Part shown: piece by piece, positions 46,361 through 58,395 of the stretch
How positions within the stretch are numbered: the stretch's first letter is position 1
Layout of the letters: every line of letters starts with the position of its first letter
DNA from: Stropharia rugosoannulata
Lineage: Eukaryota; Basidiomycota; Agaricomycetes; Agaricales; Strophariaceae
Assembly: GCA_028532985.1 (NCBI GenBank)
Contig: JANCIK010000005.1
Span: 3,540,501 to 3,604,500 of the forward strand
Reading direction: 5' to 3'
Length of the DNA stretch: 64,000 nucleotides
The notes under the pieces: generated by a model
What the model was told of the DNA's origin: nothing
What the model saw: only the letters and a program-made list of their open reading frames with translations
Database searches by the model: none
Translations under genes and position numbers: made by a program

Positions 46361-49019
46361 ACGCCTGAGTGTTTTATTAGAATAAAAACACCAGGCAGTA
46401 TAATTATACATACTGTTCTTCTTCAAGACTAAGACCTATGTAGATCATTTCTGATGGATGGACGCTTCCACTCCATTTGATAACTCCCATTCTCTCCATT
46501 GCCTGTCGGTCTTCTTCCTCAGCCTCTGCTGATAGCTCAGCTCGTACTGACTGTTCTGTTATACCTGTCTAATGCATAAGTAACAAGAGTGAACAGAAAA
46601 TATTGTACTCACTTTGACATGTAACCTTGTATGGATTGTAAGAGTTCATATTACCTTCCCAAGCTTCTACCGCACTAAGCCATCTTGTGATTGATGCAGA
46701 TGATAGCGTGGACTCGAACTCCTTATGAGCAATAGCATGCTGGTTTCGCATTGGTGCTACATCTTGTATTTTCCTCAAAAGGGATTCACCTGCAGTTTCA
46801 TATCAGGAGATGAATGATTGTAAGTATAATTTTACATACCTAGTTTAAGAATCTTTTTGTAATTATGATCATTGAAATGATCATCAATAGTATCACGTCG
46901 TGTTCCCGGCCCCATTTCCTTTGTACTGTTTGCAATAGGGTTGATGTTTGCCCACCCATGTTCTGGCGCCTCGCCGTCAGTCCGCCCAACGCCCTTAGCC
47001 AAGTTGAATGAGAAGTCTATGTTGCAGTCGGCAATATGTGCGGGCAAGTGAAACTTAGGAACAAGGTATGTTATCTCTTTCACACTTTGTGGCAAACGAT
47101 TCTCCAGAGGAAACACGTTGACACGTTCCCCAAGGTGCTTGTACCACTGGCATGCAATATCATACGACACAAATAGCTTGAGCACATTGCAGTTTCTTAG
47201 GCTGGACAAAAACACATAATCTGTATTTAAGTATCTGCGCCATGTTTCAGTCAAAATATACACGTTATTACCAAACATTACATACCTTTCACCCTTCTGA
47301 AGATCGCCAACACCATTTCGCCGCTTCATATCATGCCGAGCACAGTCGACAGTTACAGCTCCCGTGGCTGCTAAGCCCTTAGTATCGCCCCCATCAGGTT
47401 TGTTTACTGCATTGTGATCGACACAGGTACTGCGCTAAAAGAAACCATTCAAACATTAGTTCATTGAATACTGTATGCCATAAACAGTGGAATAAACCTA
47501 TGTCTTGCTTAACGTTCCAATGCTTTGCTAGATGCTCCTTATAGGCTGATTCTTCCACAAAAAATCCCCACCCTCGACTAAGGCTTGGTTGGGCCAATTC
47601 CGACGAAACCTTTTTCCGTTTTAACCGAAAGTTGGCATCAATGCCCAAAAACAACGCATAAAGGTACCTAAAAGAAAGTGAGTCAGAAATAGTATGCTAA
47701 CGAGGCTTGAGACATACCTCTGGTCTTGTGGTGCATTTTGCCATCCTGGTGGTAGATTGATGTCTGGATGCGGGCATGCAGGACATTGTAATGCAAGTTC
47801 TCCGGGTAAGGTTGCGTCAATACCGTTTTGGACGTGGCCCTGTCGACCTCGTTTAAGCTGCATTAGGTTATGCCATTGGGTAATTAGACGCATGAATTCG
47901 GAGCAGCGATCCTGTATCCAAATAGGGCGCTTGTAAGATTGCTATAGCAAATGCATCAATTATCACTCACCCGAACTTTTCCTAACCCCGTATTATCGGT
48001 ATAGCGCATCAATGCTTTGAAGAAGTCATATGCATTCGTTTTTGCCTCAAAAGACAAAATTTGAAACTGTTTCAGTACACGGAATGTAGCCGCAGTTTTA
48101 GGATTCATTGTGGTTGCAGGATATAAAGAAAATTGCATAAGTTGAACCTCTCGGGCAGGAGAGCATTCACAACCACAGAAATCTAGACCAACTTCATGTA
48201 TTCCTGATGTGTCGATGATAACAAAGTCGTTGTTTGAGGCCATCTTTGGATTGTTGCATAAAACACCCGGTGCATGTCCTAATTGAATGCGTAATCCCAA
48301 CACCTTCAGCGTTGTCTTGACAAAGAAACTACCGTTCCATTTCTGTGCCGAGATTGCATTAGTGTATGGTATTCATTGAAAAAAATACGGTGCGTACCTT
48401 GATTGTATGAAATGGATTTTTCGCGTGCTCATCCAACATACACTTCTGGCAATGCATTTCTCCGCCTATGCAGTCCTCACATCGATACTGCAGCGAGGGT
48501 GACTGGCACTTGGAGCAGTTCGAGTTCGTATATGACCCGCGGCCTTCAAGGCATATCAGTTCTCTAAGAGCTGATTCACGCCCATATTTAATCCACTCCA
48601 ATGTGGGATGGTCCTATACAAATCAGAAGGATTATAGATAGTACGGTATGGCGACGTACCAAAGCAGTTCTTGTCCTAGGCTGCTGAAAAACCCCATATT
48701 GCTCATCCCAGGCAGCGCTTGCCTCTGGATTCATAAGGCCAAAGTCTGGCAAAGCATCTACATCATATTCTCTATGTGTATCTTCTGTAGACAACACCTG
48801 AGAGGACTTCTCTGTTAGATGAACAGGCTGTGTCTTCATGGGAGAGCTAAAAGACTTAATGCTCTCCGTTTTGGTTTCAAGGCCTTCCTGGCTGCATGCG
48901 ACCAAGGTATTTTGATGAAAAGAGGGAACAGGACTCGATAAGTTGACTGCGTTGCCCTCTGTATCGTCGTAGTATTCGACGTCTATGTGCTTGTCTCGCC
49001 TTGATCGTTTGCACTTCAT
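46361..49019 (-). pseudogene. KDZ1 transposase, N-terminal and catalytic part (cut off by insertion)
   Basis: Read leftward from ATG at 49019 (MKCKRSRRDKHIDVEYYDD). An N-terminal polar region is followed by the CxC2 cysteine cluster (NCSKCQSPSLQYRCEDC, CQKCMLDEHAKNPFH), the VGLDFCGCE segment, the CPACPHPDINLPPGW motif, and the RNase H-like KDZ core: GERYLNTDYVFLSSL, FVSYDIACQWYKHL, VPKFHLPAHIADC and GRTDGEAPEHGWANIN. The conserved Asp of YDIACQW and the Glu pair of GEAPEHGW are present. Many small introns fit GT-AG. The part ends with GLSLEEEQ and a donor, its intron running to the insertion border, where the acceptor CTCAG stands 4 bp before the insertion. No internal stop was found, so the insertion seems to be the only lesion. 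Confidence 0.9.
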
Positions 49020-51366
49020 GGCGTACAGATTTTGAGCGAGCAAAGCAAAGCAGTGAGTAGGCAAGACTCAGGCTCAAAGAGTTCGACAGCAAGACGCGGT
49101 GAGAAAGTGCGGAGTTCCCAAAATGGACAACGGAACACTTCCTCTCACAGCCGATATTCTCATTCGTACCATTCCAGACTATGTACGAGATAATTTGATC
49201 GTGTAAATTTATCTAATACAATTAACAACAAGTATCTACCGAGATACTTCTTTCAAGATGTCCTCGTACTTCGTAAGGGCACTCAAACCTTCCATCCATT
49301 GCGTTCCCTTTCCCTCAACCATCTTTCTTTGTTTTCCTCCGCTTGTGAGAGTAAGAGAGGACAGTGGATTGGCCCTTGGTAGCATTTGCACCCGTTAAAA
49401 TTTCAGCATTCGAGCTAGCCCCGATGTCCTCTTCCATAGGTTCTAATCCATCGTCCTGCTCGCAGTGCTCGCATTCGTCGAATGACATGTCCGTATCAAG
49501 GTCTTCAGGCTCGAGGTCCATGGCATCCTCGGATGGGTCTATTCAAGGCATTAACGTTAAGCAACATGCAGAGTATTCAGGCCCTCTGACCTTGCGAGTG
49601 AGCATCTGTTTCAACGCAATCAACCTAGAAAGCAAACATCAGTCAAAAGCACTGAAAATTGAGTTGACACGGCTCTGCAGCATTTTGACCGTGAGCGGCA
49701 CGACGGATCACAGCATGCCCGGTCCCTGGTTGAGTCCAAGGTGGCTGCAATCATCGACGTCGCCCTGCGCATCTGCATTATCGGCGTACGCGACACCTGG
49801 TCCCTGGTTGAGTCCGAGGCGCGCAGCCCAAAGATAAATGAGCGGCGCGAGAAAGTACGATGCAACTTACCAGATACCGTACAATTGTCCCTCCCAGCTT
49901 ATCCAGAGCGCGTCAAGCCTTCGCGTGAGTTGCACGTGTACTTTGAGGCTTATGACGATGGGGCGCGTCCCAGCTTATTCGGAGTGTGTCCAGCCTTCGC
50001 GTGATTTGAGGCTTGTGACTACGGGGCGTTCAAGATGGATGCAAAGCCTCAAAGTTCCAGAGGTGCGTGGTTCACTTACTTCGAGCCCTATCCATTGTAA
50101 CCCAGCATGTCCGACCCCTCCTGGACACCCTCGAACATTGCCCTGCTCGCTACAGTGCCCAACGTCCGGGCAACTTCCTCGGGTAACCCATGCTGCATCT
50201 TCACTGATTGATGTCCGGCCTGGCAGAAGGGGCATCGTCAACGTTGTAAATTACGCCCAGATTCAGAACAAAATGTGGCCGTGTTAACGGCAAACGGTGT
50301 TAACGGCGAACGGTCACACATCTGTCACACTATCACGAACACCCAACAAACAAAGCATATCCCACGACATATTCAACTCTATGCCTGCAAACTACGTGTC
50401 TAAATCTCGAAGGAAGACTATGGAACGCCTTCTGCTTATGTTCTGCGTAGCCGTGAAGGTATCCGCACGGAATCCAACGGTATGTATTTGGCCATCATTG
50501 ATCACGAACATCACGCTTATCACAAACATCTTTTCTTTCCGCCATTGCAGGTTCAGATTTGCGCATTACAACGAAGTTTTGGTACAAGTACGTAGCCTTA
50601 ACTATCCTCTATCCCCCCATATTAAATTTTTAACCAAAACTTTTGCCTTCGTGAAGTTCGTATTTTGGGCCACATAATGTGAGTTACGTTCATTGTGTGT
50701 ATAGGAATTTGTACTGACCGTCCTCATTCAGGTCCATATTTTTTTAGTAATCGTTCTTTTCAAGTCAGAACAACGTTGAAAAAACCGCAAATGTACTGAA
50801 GTCCCGCATACCCGCCAATGCACGACGCTCAAGCACTATATCCAGCGGATCCGTTCCATTTTCCTTCCGTGCCATGCCCTGAAAACCGCGAGAAGATGGG
50901 TGTTAGCCGTTTTGCAGTTCTCTGCGAAGCTGTAGTGGAGAGTTGCGAGCAGATGTCGCTTCGTAAGTTATTCTCTCTCTAATGATTGCGCGCTGCTCAT
51001 GATCGTCGCTCATAAAATAAAAGCATGCCTTCAAGGCGTATTCGGCCACTCAGCTGGAAACAGGCCCCCATGCATGAGCCAGGAATGTGGGCCGGAGATT
51101 AGAAGCTAGGCGGGCTGTTAAGGCATCATAAAAGCGTTCGTCTGGTGAGTTATTCATGTACTTGCATTCAAAATATTCATTTCGCCCCATAGATGGGCGG
51201 GCATAGCTACTTGGCCGACTTTACTTGGCCGACTTCCCAAATCTTCATAGCAAGACGCTGCTAGAATGCACGGGGACACAAACACTTGCGATCAACAATA
51301 GTAAGCATTCCTGGACTTAGACCTGTGTAGTCTTTTACCTCAGCTAACCTAACGGTGCCCATCACT
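49020..51366. other. Central region of the KDZ1 element
   Basis: Lies between the leftward transposase and the rightward gene pair. It includes a possible gene tail on the minus strand (listed separately) and an imperfect direct duplication of about 70 bp (near 49,890-50,030: CCCAGCTTATCCAGAGCG versus CCCAGCTTATTCGGAGTG and what follows). The phrase CCCTGGTTGAGTCC also occurs twice, about 80 bp apart (49,725 and 49,802). No full gene could be built; degraded coding remains are possible. Confidence 0.45.
49315..49548 (-). pseudogene. C-terminal fragment of an unrecognised acidic nuclear-type protein
   Basis: A 77-codon open segment after a possible TAG acceptor near 49,549 reads DPSEDAMDLEPEDLDTDMS, then CEHCEQDDGLEPMEED, and ends with a short basic SHKRRKTKKDG before the stop at 49315. 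Acidic stretch plus a bipartite-like basic end looks like a nuclear protein tail. The upstream exons could not be traced with confidence, so it may be a remnant. Family unknown. Confidence 0.35.
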
Positions 51367-52349
51367 TAGTGAGACGCCACGGGCGCCTACCGCTTACTAC
51401 ACCAGCGCCTCGCCAACGAGCTTGGCAAAGACGCCTCTTGGCACTCACTCAAGCGACCGATTGCCCGCACTTGCCCTCTCCCGCAACTCATCATGTACAA
51501 GCACACCAAGGAGGAGCGAGCTTTGATTGCTGAAAAGTGCAAGCCACAGGCGCAACAACGGCGAGAGGCGCATGCTGGGGCTAATCAAAGGTGGTATCAA
51601 AGGTAAGGCGTCTTTATTCTTGCACATTATTGCCTATATAACGTCCTATTTGTAGGAATAAAGAAACAGAGCGTCCCAAAGCTCGAGAACGGATGCGAAA
51701 AAAAAGGGCCAGGGATAAGTGAGTTCAAGCTTATATCTATAGGATGCATAACATCTTCCAAGAACCTCTCACAACTGTGTAATCAACAGGGAACTTCAAT
51801 TGGAAGATACACATGCCCAAGCTAGAAAATTAGACGAACTATTCGCCTGCGAGGCAGCAGAGTTCCGAGCCGGCTTATCAGAAGAACAGATGCAGGCCTG
51901 GGACAGATTTGATCAGGACTTATTGGATCAACAGAAAGAGTCTGATGAAGAAGAACCTGTCTTTGACGAAACTGCCAGCTGCAATACGAACAGCAGCGCT
52001 GTTGACCGTGCATGGGAATGCATTTGCAACGAGCAGCGCTTGCAGAACAACGGCGCCGAAAAACGGTTGGGGCTGGAAACACTGGAGCACTTTGAGATGC
52101 TTGTGTACGTCGGCCATGTTTCTGTCATGCATGCTGACCTATTTTTTCGATGTTTTCTTGGCAGGTCTGAAATCAAGCGGCTTGACCGTGACATTACGAT
52201 ATTTACGCGTAACGAGAGGATACGGTGAGTTTTACAACCTGCCCGTCTCTGGTTATGTTCTCAGTAGTATACATGTCAGATGCGCCGACGAGTTTTGGTT
52301 GAACATTATGGATCATTTGCGTGAAGAAGCGGAGAGGTTATACTTCTAA
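51367..52349 (+). CDS. Unrecognised basic/coiled-coil protein, first rightward gene of KDZ1
   Basis: Exons: about 51367-51602, then segments starting NKETERPKARERMRKKR (51656), KELQLEDTHAQARKLDELF (51790), SEIKRLDRDITIF (52165) and a short last exon ending LREEAERLYF at 52347-52349. All junctions keep phase. The protein begins with a moderately basic part (YKHTKEERALIAEKC), continues with an R/K-rich helix, then an acidic helical part. The start codon was not found; the frame is open upstream of the first ATG at 51493. I do not recognise a catalytic domain. It reads away from the transposase and towards the right repeat array, together with the next gene 137 bp downstream. Confidence 0.55.
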
Positions 52350-52486
52350 GTTGGGTATTTCACAGCCAAGGCAAATTCCACTGGGCGATTGTTCCGACAT
52401 CAAAAATCAAGAATAGTTTACGTGCAAGGCTTACTGCACGTCCATAGAATTTAAAAAATATAATTTTCTCCTTCTACCCATTACCA

Positions 52487-55043
52487 ATGGCGCCAAAGCC
52501 ATGGTCAACCGACGAACAGCGGGAATTTCTGAAGAAACACATCCCTAACTACTGGACCTACACAAATGAAAATCGCCAGGCAAAATTCTGGGATTACATC
52601 GAAGACAAATGGTTTTCTCTCTGGCCTGAACTCGAAGCCTTGGTCAAAGCTGGCCAGCTTCCGGAAGAGGCGGTGGATAAGGACAAACTCACCCCCGATG
52701 GGCTACCGTTATATGTCCTGACCACAGAGCAACAAAATATATACCAAGCTGCAATCAAAAAGCGGTCAAAGGTAGGTTTTCTTTGTATTAATGAAATGTT
52801 ATCCAACTTACTGATTCCACTGTAAAGCAAATCATCACATGGTACCGAAACTCTCGTAAGAAGACTATGGGCACTGCCAATTTGTCCGCGAAAATCCCTG
52901 TTGCAGTCTTTAATATAGCGACTTCAAAGAAGCGGGATCGTTTGAATCACGACGAAGAAATCTACCATAGTTTATACAAGTGCAAGATTTACAAATCTGT
53001 GCGCTCCGAGGTCCAAAAGCTGGCATCCCAGGAATCTCGCTTTGAAGACATTGTTTGGGAGAGTGATGTTGATTCGGATGACTTCTCCAACTCAGACGAT
53101 AGTGACGCTAGTGACAACACTGCTCTGCAAAACGAAAACCGTGCACAACGGTACGCAAAGATGGGATGCAAATTGACGGCACTCAGCACTGAAGATAAAT
53201 GCGCATTCAAATCACTCCACATGACGGTTATGCGAGAGGTTCGGAAGAATCTATGGGCCAACGAAACAAAGGCCGTGAAAGACAGAGTTGAGGAGGAGAA
53301 ACGGAGGATAAGAGATGAGGAAGCGCAAGTAAAGGCTGAGAGGAGAGAAACGGCAGATTTGGAAGGGCTGCAAAGGCCTAAAGAGGAGCGGCAGGAGTAA
53401 GTACTTTAAACTTATCATTAGAAGGCTTTACTCATGCCTCATCCTAGATCAATTGATAACTTAGTAAACGTCCTGCATAGTGCATGCAAAGAAATTGATC
53501 GATTAACGGGATGGAGCACATTGATACTGACTGGAGGGCCAAATCCTGCTCAGGACGAGAAGATTGCCATGCGAACGTGAGAAGAGCTTGTTTGAAACTT
53601 GTGATCGGGTTAATGACCCATATTTTTTATAGGATCTCATTTGGGAAAACGCCCACAACTGCTGTCTTCACCACCTCTCATGCCGTGTTCCGTGATGAAT
53701 ATGCACAACCGTATCTACAGTGGTTAAAAAGAATCTATTGTAAGTCTCATTGCTCAAAAGGCTAGGTCAGGAAGTTCTAACCTTATATTATTAGCGGACC
53801 CATTAGTTGGCGCATATGGCAATATACCTGATGCAAAAACAAACGAAGAACAAGCAAAGGAAGACCATGAACCGCTGCTGAACATCTCGCAGCCTTCCTC
53901 GCCCCTGACCCAGGCAGCATGCTTGCCTCCAACATCGTCTCCACCAGCACCATTAGCCCCGCTGCAGAGTTTGCCCACCAGGCAGAATGCCAGTAGCTCC
54001 ACGCCGCAGAGTATCAATTTGGGGACCAGCATGCCCAGCGATTTTAACAGTGCTGCGGCTAGTGCTAACACGGCCATTTCTAGCCTTCCCATCGAGTCGG
54101 TCAGAATTGATGGCGCTGAGGCCCCAATGTTGGATCCGGCACTGGATAAACCTGAGATTGCTGCGTCTACTCAGCCCGGCCAGAGGGACGTTCAAAAAGA
54201 GACCATGCCGGAGCAGAGTCCGATGCTAGATAATCGGGCTGCCATTGTGCCTGAGCCCAGTCATCAGTCTTCTGTGGTATGTTTACCATTTATTTGTGCA
54301 TTGGCATGGCTTGAGCTCAAATATGCACACAGCAATCAACTATTCAATCTCGGCCACCTATTCCTACTAAGCCCGCCATTAAACAAGTGTCAGGAAAAAG
54401 CAAACGGAAGGCAAAACGAGTAAGGATGGCAAACATAGAGGAAAATGACGAAGACAGTGAAGAGTCGGAGCCAGAGTCGGAGCCGGAGCCGGAAAGGCCA
54501 GAACATCTGGAGGGCTCGGGGGGCGAGGCAGACAACAGACTTACAAGTAATGATGCGGATGGGGCAAGTGTCAAGGAACGTGAGGAATGTGCTGGTACTC
54601 TGCCCCTTGGCTGGACAATGACCATGGAAAGATCAGTACACACAGGGCGAGGGCGTGGACATAGTTGGCGGGGGAAGTCCGTACGCGGAAAGGCAAGAGC
54701 AAATCACAACCCGGATGGCATATACCCTTTGGTTACCTTTACTGGCCCTGGAAGTTCGACTTCGGTAACCACAGCCGTGACTCCGACGCCCAAAACTGCA
54801 GGTCATGCTCGTGGGGAACTAGTTGCAGGAGCACAATCTAAGGTACCCGATGATGGAACCATGGCAGCTCCTCAACAGCCTGAACTAGGTCTTGGTGCTC
54901 GTATTCGGAAACGGCAAACTTTAGATGATGGCACAATTGCACCAGCCGTTGGAAAAAGTTCAACCAAAAGGTACGTCTACTGAATGCTCTATGATATTCA
55001 GTGCAGAGTTAACTTATATACATTGAATAGAAGCAAGAAATAG
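52487..55043 (+). CDS. Unrecognised nuclear-type protein, second rightward gene of KDZ1
   Basis: Begins at ATG 52487 with MAPKPWSTDEQREFLKKHIP and WDYIEDKWFSLWPELE, a tryptophan-rich helical N-terminus resembling a MADF/Myb-type DNA-binding fold. Further exons follow: QIITWYRNSRKKT (52828) with a long helical acidic stretch to 53399, SIDNLVNVLHSACKEID (about 53450), FGKTPTTAVFTTSHAVFRDE (about 53640), a proline/serine-rich region (53795-54275) and a tail with KSKRKAKRVRMANIEEN, acidic runs and GRGRGHSWRGK. After a last intron the stop falls at 55041-55043. Splice phases are consistent for the junctions checked. It is probably a nuclear DNA-associated protein. Cargo or accessory status in KDZ1 is inference from position. 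Confidence 0.6.
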
Positions 55044-55129
55044 ACTAATACTTGTGCTACCTTACACTTTCCTTATGTCAGATCTATAGATAAACATATA
55101 GTAGTTCTAGTGCTAATAAGGGATTTGAA

Positions 55130-56095
55130 ATTAATGATTCATTGATACAAGTTAATATAGATATCTGACTCTCTAGTGTGATATATCACAAATAGATATA
55201 CATGAGACTTTGAAATCTAATACTAATATATAGCTTTCTAATGTGATATATTAGAAGACCTAGCTCTCTGGTGTGATATATAAGAAGTAGAATGCTGATA
55301 TCTTATGTGGTATATCAGAAGTATAATGCTAATATATAGTCCTCTAATGTGATATATTAGAGGACCTGGCTCTCTGGCATGATATATCAGAAATATAATG
55401 CTAATATATAGCTCTCTAATGTGATATATTAAAAGATCCAGCTCTCTTGTGTGATATATCAGGAGTATAATACTAATATATAGCTTTCTGATGTGATATA
55501 TTAGAAGACTTGGCTCTCTGGTGTGATACATGAGAAATATATTGCTGATATCTAGTGTGATATATTAGACAACCTAGCTCTCTGGTGTAATATATGAGAA
55601 GTAGAATGCTGATATCTAGTGTGGTATATCAGAAATATAATGCTAATATATAGCCCTCTAATGTGATATATTAGAGGACCTGGCTCTCTGGCATGATATA
55701 TCAGAAGTATAATACTAATATATAGCTTTCTAATGTGATATATTAGAAGGCCTGGCTCTCTGGTGTGATATATGAGAAATATATTGCTGATATCTAGTGT
55801 GGTATATCAGGAGTATAATGCTAATATATAGCTCTCTAATGTGATATATTAAAAGATCCAGCTCTCTTGTGTGATATATGAGAAGTATATTGCTGATATC
55901 TAGTGTGATGTATAAGAGGTGTAAGGTAGAAACCTAGTCCTCTAGTGTGATATATCAAGAATGTAACTGTGATATATCATACACTCATAAGGTGTACCCA
56001 AGTCTCTAATATGATATATTATAGATGACTTCTAAGTAGAGAAGGTAATATATCACTAAAGGCCTCTACTTGTAGGACTGTAATATATCAAATTG
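55130..56095. repeat. Right array of TGATATAT-core repeats
   Basis: Almost 1 kb of imperfect tandem units of about 35-60 bp. Typical pieces are AGCTCTCTAATGTGATATAT followed by TA/CA, GAAG or AAAAG, and then CTGGCTCTCTGGTGTGATAT. More than 20 GTGATATAT cores are present. Units such as TCTCTAATGTGATATATTA are the reverse complement, with two mismatches, of the left-array unit at 40.8-41.1 kb. Open frames across the array (repeating IYHIRE-type peptides) are by-products of the repeat. The array stops directly next to the stop codon of the leftward gene at 56100. Confidence 0.9.
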
Positions 56096-56099
56096 CCAG

Positions 56100-58395
56100 C
56101 TATGCCTGTGTGTCAGACCCACCGGACTGTACTTGCTGCTCCTCCAAATCCGGGATTTGAAGGTCTGCCTGGAACATGTGCTGGATGGCATCTACTTCCA
56201 CTGGATCTTCATTTCCTGTTGATATGTGATCTTTAAATTAATAAATTCTGAGAAAAGAACGAACATAATGTACTGGGAATTGAATAATGTCGGCGAACAT
56301 CGTCCAATTGCTTCATCTCATCATCCATCTCCGAGATGAGTTCTGATTCTTCCTCTATGACTCTGGCGCGTGATTTGGCAGCGGCGATAATATTGTATGC
56401 CTGGGCATAGACCACATCGGAGATTGCTTGAGCGCGCTTTTCGGCGGCAGTAACGATCTTCTCGGCGGTCTTGCGTGCCTGTTGGATCTGCATATCACAG
56501 TCTGTTCCGGCTTCTGTGGAGGGTGTCCGATGTTGAGGGTCACCAAGTCCGAGAGCCGTTTCGATAACAGCGAGGCGCGCGGTCACAGCAGAATGTTGGT
56601 CGGCGACACAATCAGCCAACTTGTCAAATGTTTCTAAGTTCATTGTTGTCAGTAAAGTTGAGAGTATATCATGACAACAAAGAAATTTACTGTTTGTATA
56701 TGTCCGGCCAATCTCTTTGTTAATGAGACTATTATTCCATGCCGCCTTCTGTTCGACATGAGAGAGCCTGGCGTCAATTTGATGAAAAATGGTGTTCCAG
56801 TCGGGCGGGGAAAGGCTAGAGGAGGTCGACTGCTGCTGCGTGGCCGACGATGCACCGGCCGAGACTGAGATGTTGTCCTCACGAATGGTACTTGTTCTGT
56901 CCATTGCTGGAACTGGAGGAACAACAGTGCTGCTCGGTACCACCATGACTGATGTGTTCGGCGGTGTTGCCGAGACATGGGAGGCACTGGCCACAGCAGG
57001 TCGTGCGTCTGGAAATAAGATTTAATATTTCAAATTAGGACTTATATATGTTAAGTGATGTGTGATGGTTACTGACTTTTTGCTCGGCCCTTGAGATCAT
57101 CAACATATACTTCAACAACCTTTTGCTTGCCCTTGTCGATGGTGGGTGTGTGCTGACCTTCCAGCTCCGCCCTCAACTCCTGCCTAAGCTGAGATGGGAG
57201 TTTTGTCTTGGACCCCGAAGGTTTTATGAGGCGGTGCTCGGCCGGCTGGTTAGAAATCGATGCAGTCGGATCGACTTGTTGAGGGGGCTGTGGGCGTGCA
57301 ACCTTGGCGTCCCCCGGCCCAGTGCGCTGTGTTGCCTCCAAAGCAAGCTTTTTCATGGTCATCTCCGCAATCCCAGGGAGGGACCGCTGCGCTGCTTCCA
57401 GGTCAAGTCCCTTTGAAGAGGGGTTCGGTGGGGGTCTCGGCCGGACTACAATGACATCTTCGTCTGACAGAGCCAAACATTAATAAATTTAGATCAATGT
57501 TAAACGTTGCATAACATAGACAATAAATACCTTCTATTTCATTGTCTTCCTCGTCATCACCTGCTGCTGCTGTCACGCCCTTTTTGGGAATGGACAACTT
57601 TTTCGCATCGGCCGGAAGTCGACATTGCGTCTTTCTGTTCGTGCACTCAAAGCACGCTAAGGTCGCCCCCTGCTTTCACTGCCGCTTGACATGGCATGGG
57701 TAGTCATTGTTGCGGCAGTACCTGCATCGAGGAATCCAAAAAGATCCAGGCTGGATCTCGGCATGAAGCCTTTGGGTCGTAGGGCGTCTTGATGATTCAC
57801 CGTAGTCCTGGTCATCATGCTCGTCATCGGCCCGATGTTTCTTCTTTGGTGCATTGTTGTCGGCCGGAGGCGCTTTTCTTTTTTGGACCTTAGGCTTCTT
57901 TGCATTCCCTTCGTCCTTCCCTTTCGGCTTCGATGGACCAGCGTCGGGCTGCATAGACAGCTGCCGAATACTGGTCTCCAACATTGCAACATCTTTCCCA
58001 CCCGATGCTGCAATGCCTTCGATGTCTTTAGCCGTCGAGACCGGCCGGAAGGACGCAGTGTCTGCCTGAGGTTGTCGCACCGCTTCTTCATGCTTGTAAA
58101 ATGCATTGAGTGCCTCGGCACTGGAGTTGATGGTGCGGAAACGACGCGCAGTGGCGAGGAAACTCCATCGGGACCAATTGACGTTCGGCTTGAGGACGTG
58201 TGAGCACACATTATTCTGCCAGACTGTAAGATTGATATACTGCATCATGAAGGTAAGCTTGCTCACCAGTTCTGGACGCTCCCTCCTGAATATTTCTGGA
58301 AACTTCCTCTCCGTCAACGCCTGGCGAAACAAGCACTCCAACCTATCCAAGCGGGCCTCGTACTCGGCGACATCCTTAGCATTGGCAGTGTTCAT
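56100..58395 (-). pseudogene. Cysteine-cluster coiled-coil protein with an in-frame TGA (KDZ2-associated)
   Basis: From ATG at 58395 (MNTANAKDVAEYEARLDRL) the frame gives a helical N-terminus, TVWQNNVCSHVL and NVNWSRWSFLATARRFRTI, then a lysine-rich spacer (KPKGKDEGNAKKPKVQKRK), then CRYCRNNDYPCHVKRQ. A TGA (57678-57676) follows at once, and the same frame continues as KQGATLACFECTNRKTQC, completing a cysteine cluster C-x2-C-x6-C ... C-x2-C-x6-C. Further exons carry an acidic stretch, a proline-rich part (VVRPRPPPNPSSKG), and a C-terminal coiled coil (QQARKTAEKIVTAAEKR) ending at 56100. The TGA sits where an arginine codon would fit the pattern, so I read it as a CGA to TGA change. The cluster resembles that of the insertion-borne gene at 43876-45889. 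Function unknown. Confidence 0.6.

Larger units (their letters stand above)
40762..56095 (-). mobile_element. Candidate KDZ transposon (KDZ1) bounded by inverted repeat arrays
   Basis: The interval is bracketed by two arrays whose composite unit (TGATATATCACcTTAGAGA on the left, its reverse complement TCTCTAAtGTGATATATtA on the right) is inverted left to right. KDZ-family elements are known to carry subterminal repeats, so these arrays fit element ends. Inside are the leftward CxC2/KDZ transposase and two rightward genes of unknown function, arranged outward from a centre near 49-51 kb. A younger 4.26-kb insertion interrupts the transposase. I could not identify exact terminal bases or a target duplication. 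Confidence 0.55.

Noticed and set aside
49364..49837. Serine-rich open frame of 157 codons on the plus strand
   Set aside because: It overlaps the more protein-like acidic tail on the other strand and shows no domain; the serine content comes from antisense of acidic codons.
55238..55531. Open frame encoding repeated IYHIRE/LLIYHTRE peptides
   Set aside because: It is produced by the tandem repeat array; the peptide periodicity follows the DNA unit and no start or splice context supports a gene.
55130..56095. Possible CRISPR-like array
   Set aside because: Units are imperfect, spacers are themselves repetitive and AT-rich, and the surrounding genes are eukaryotic with introns.
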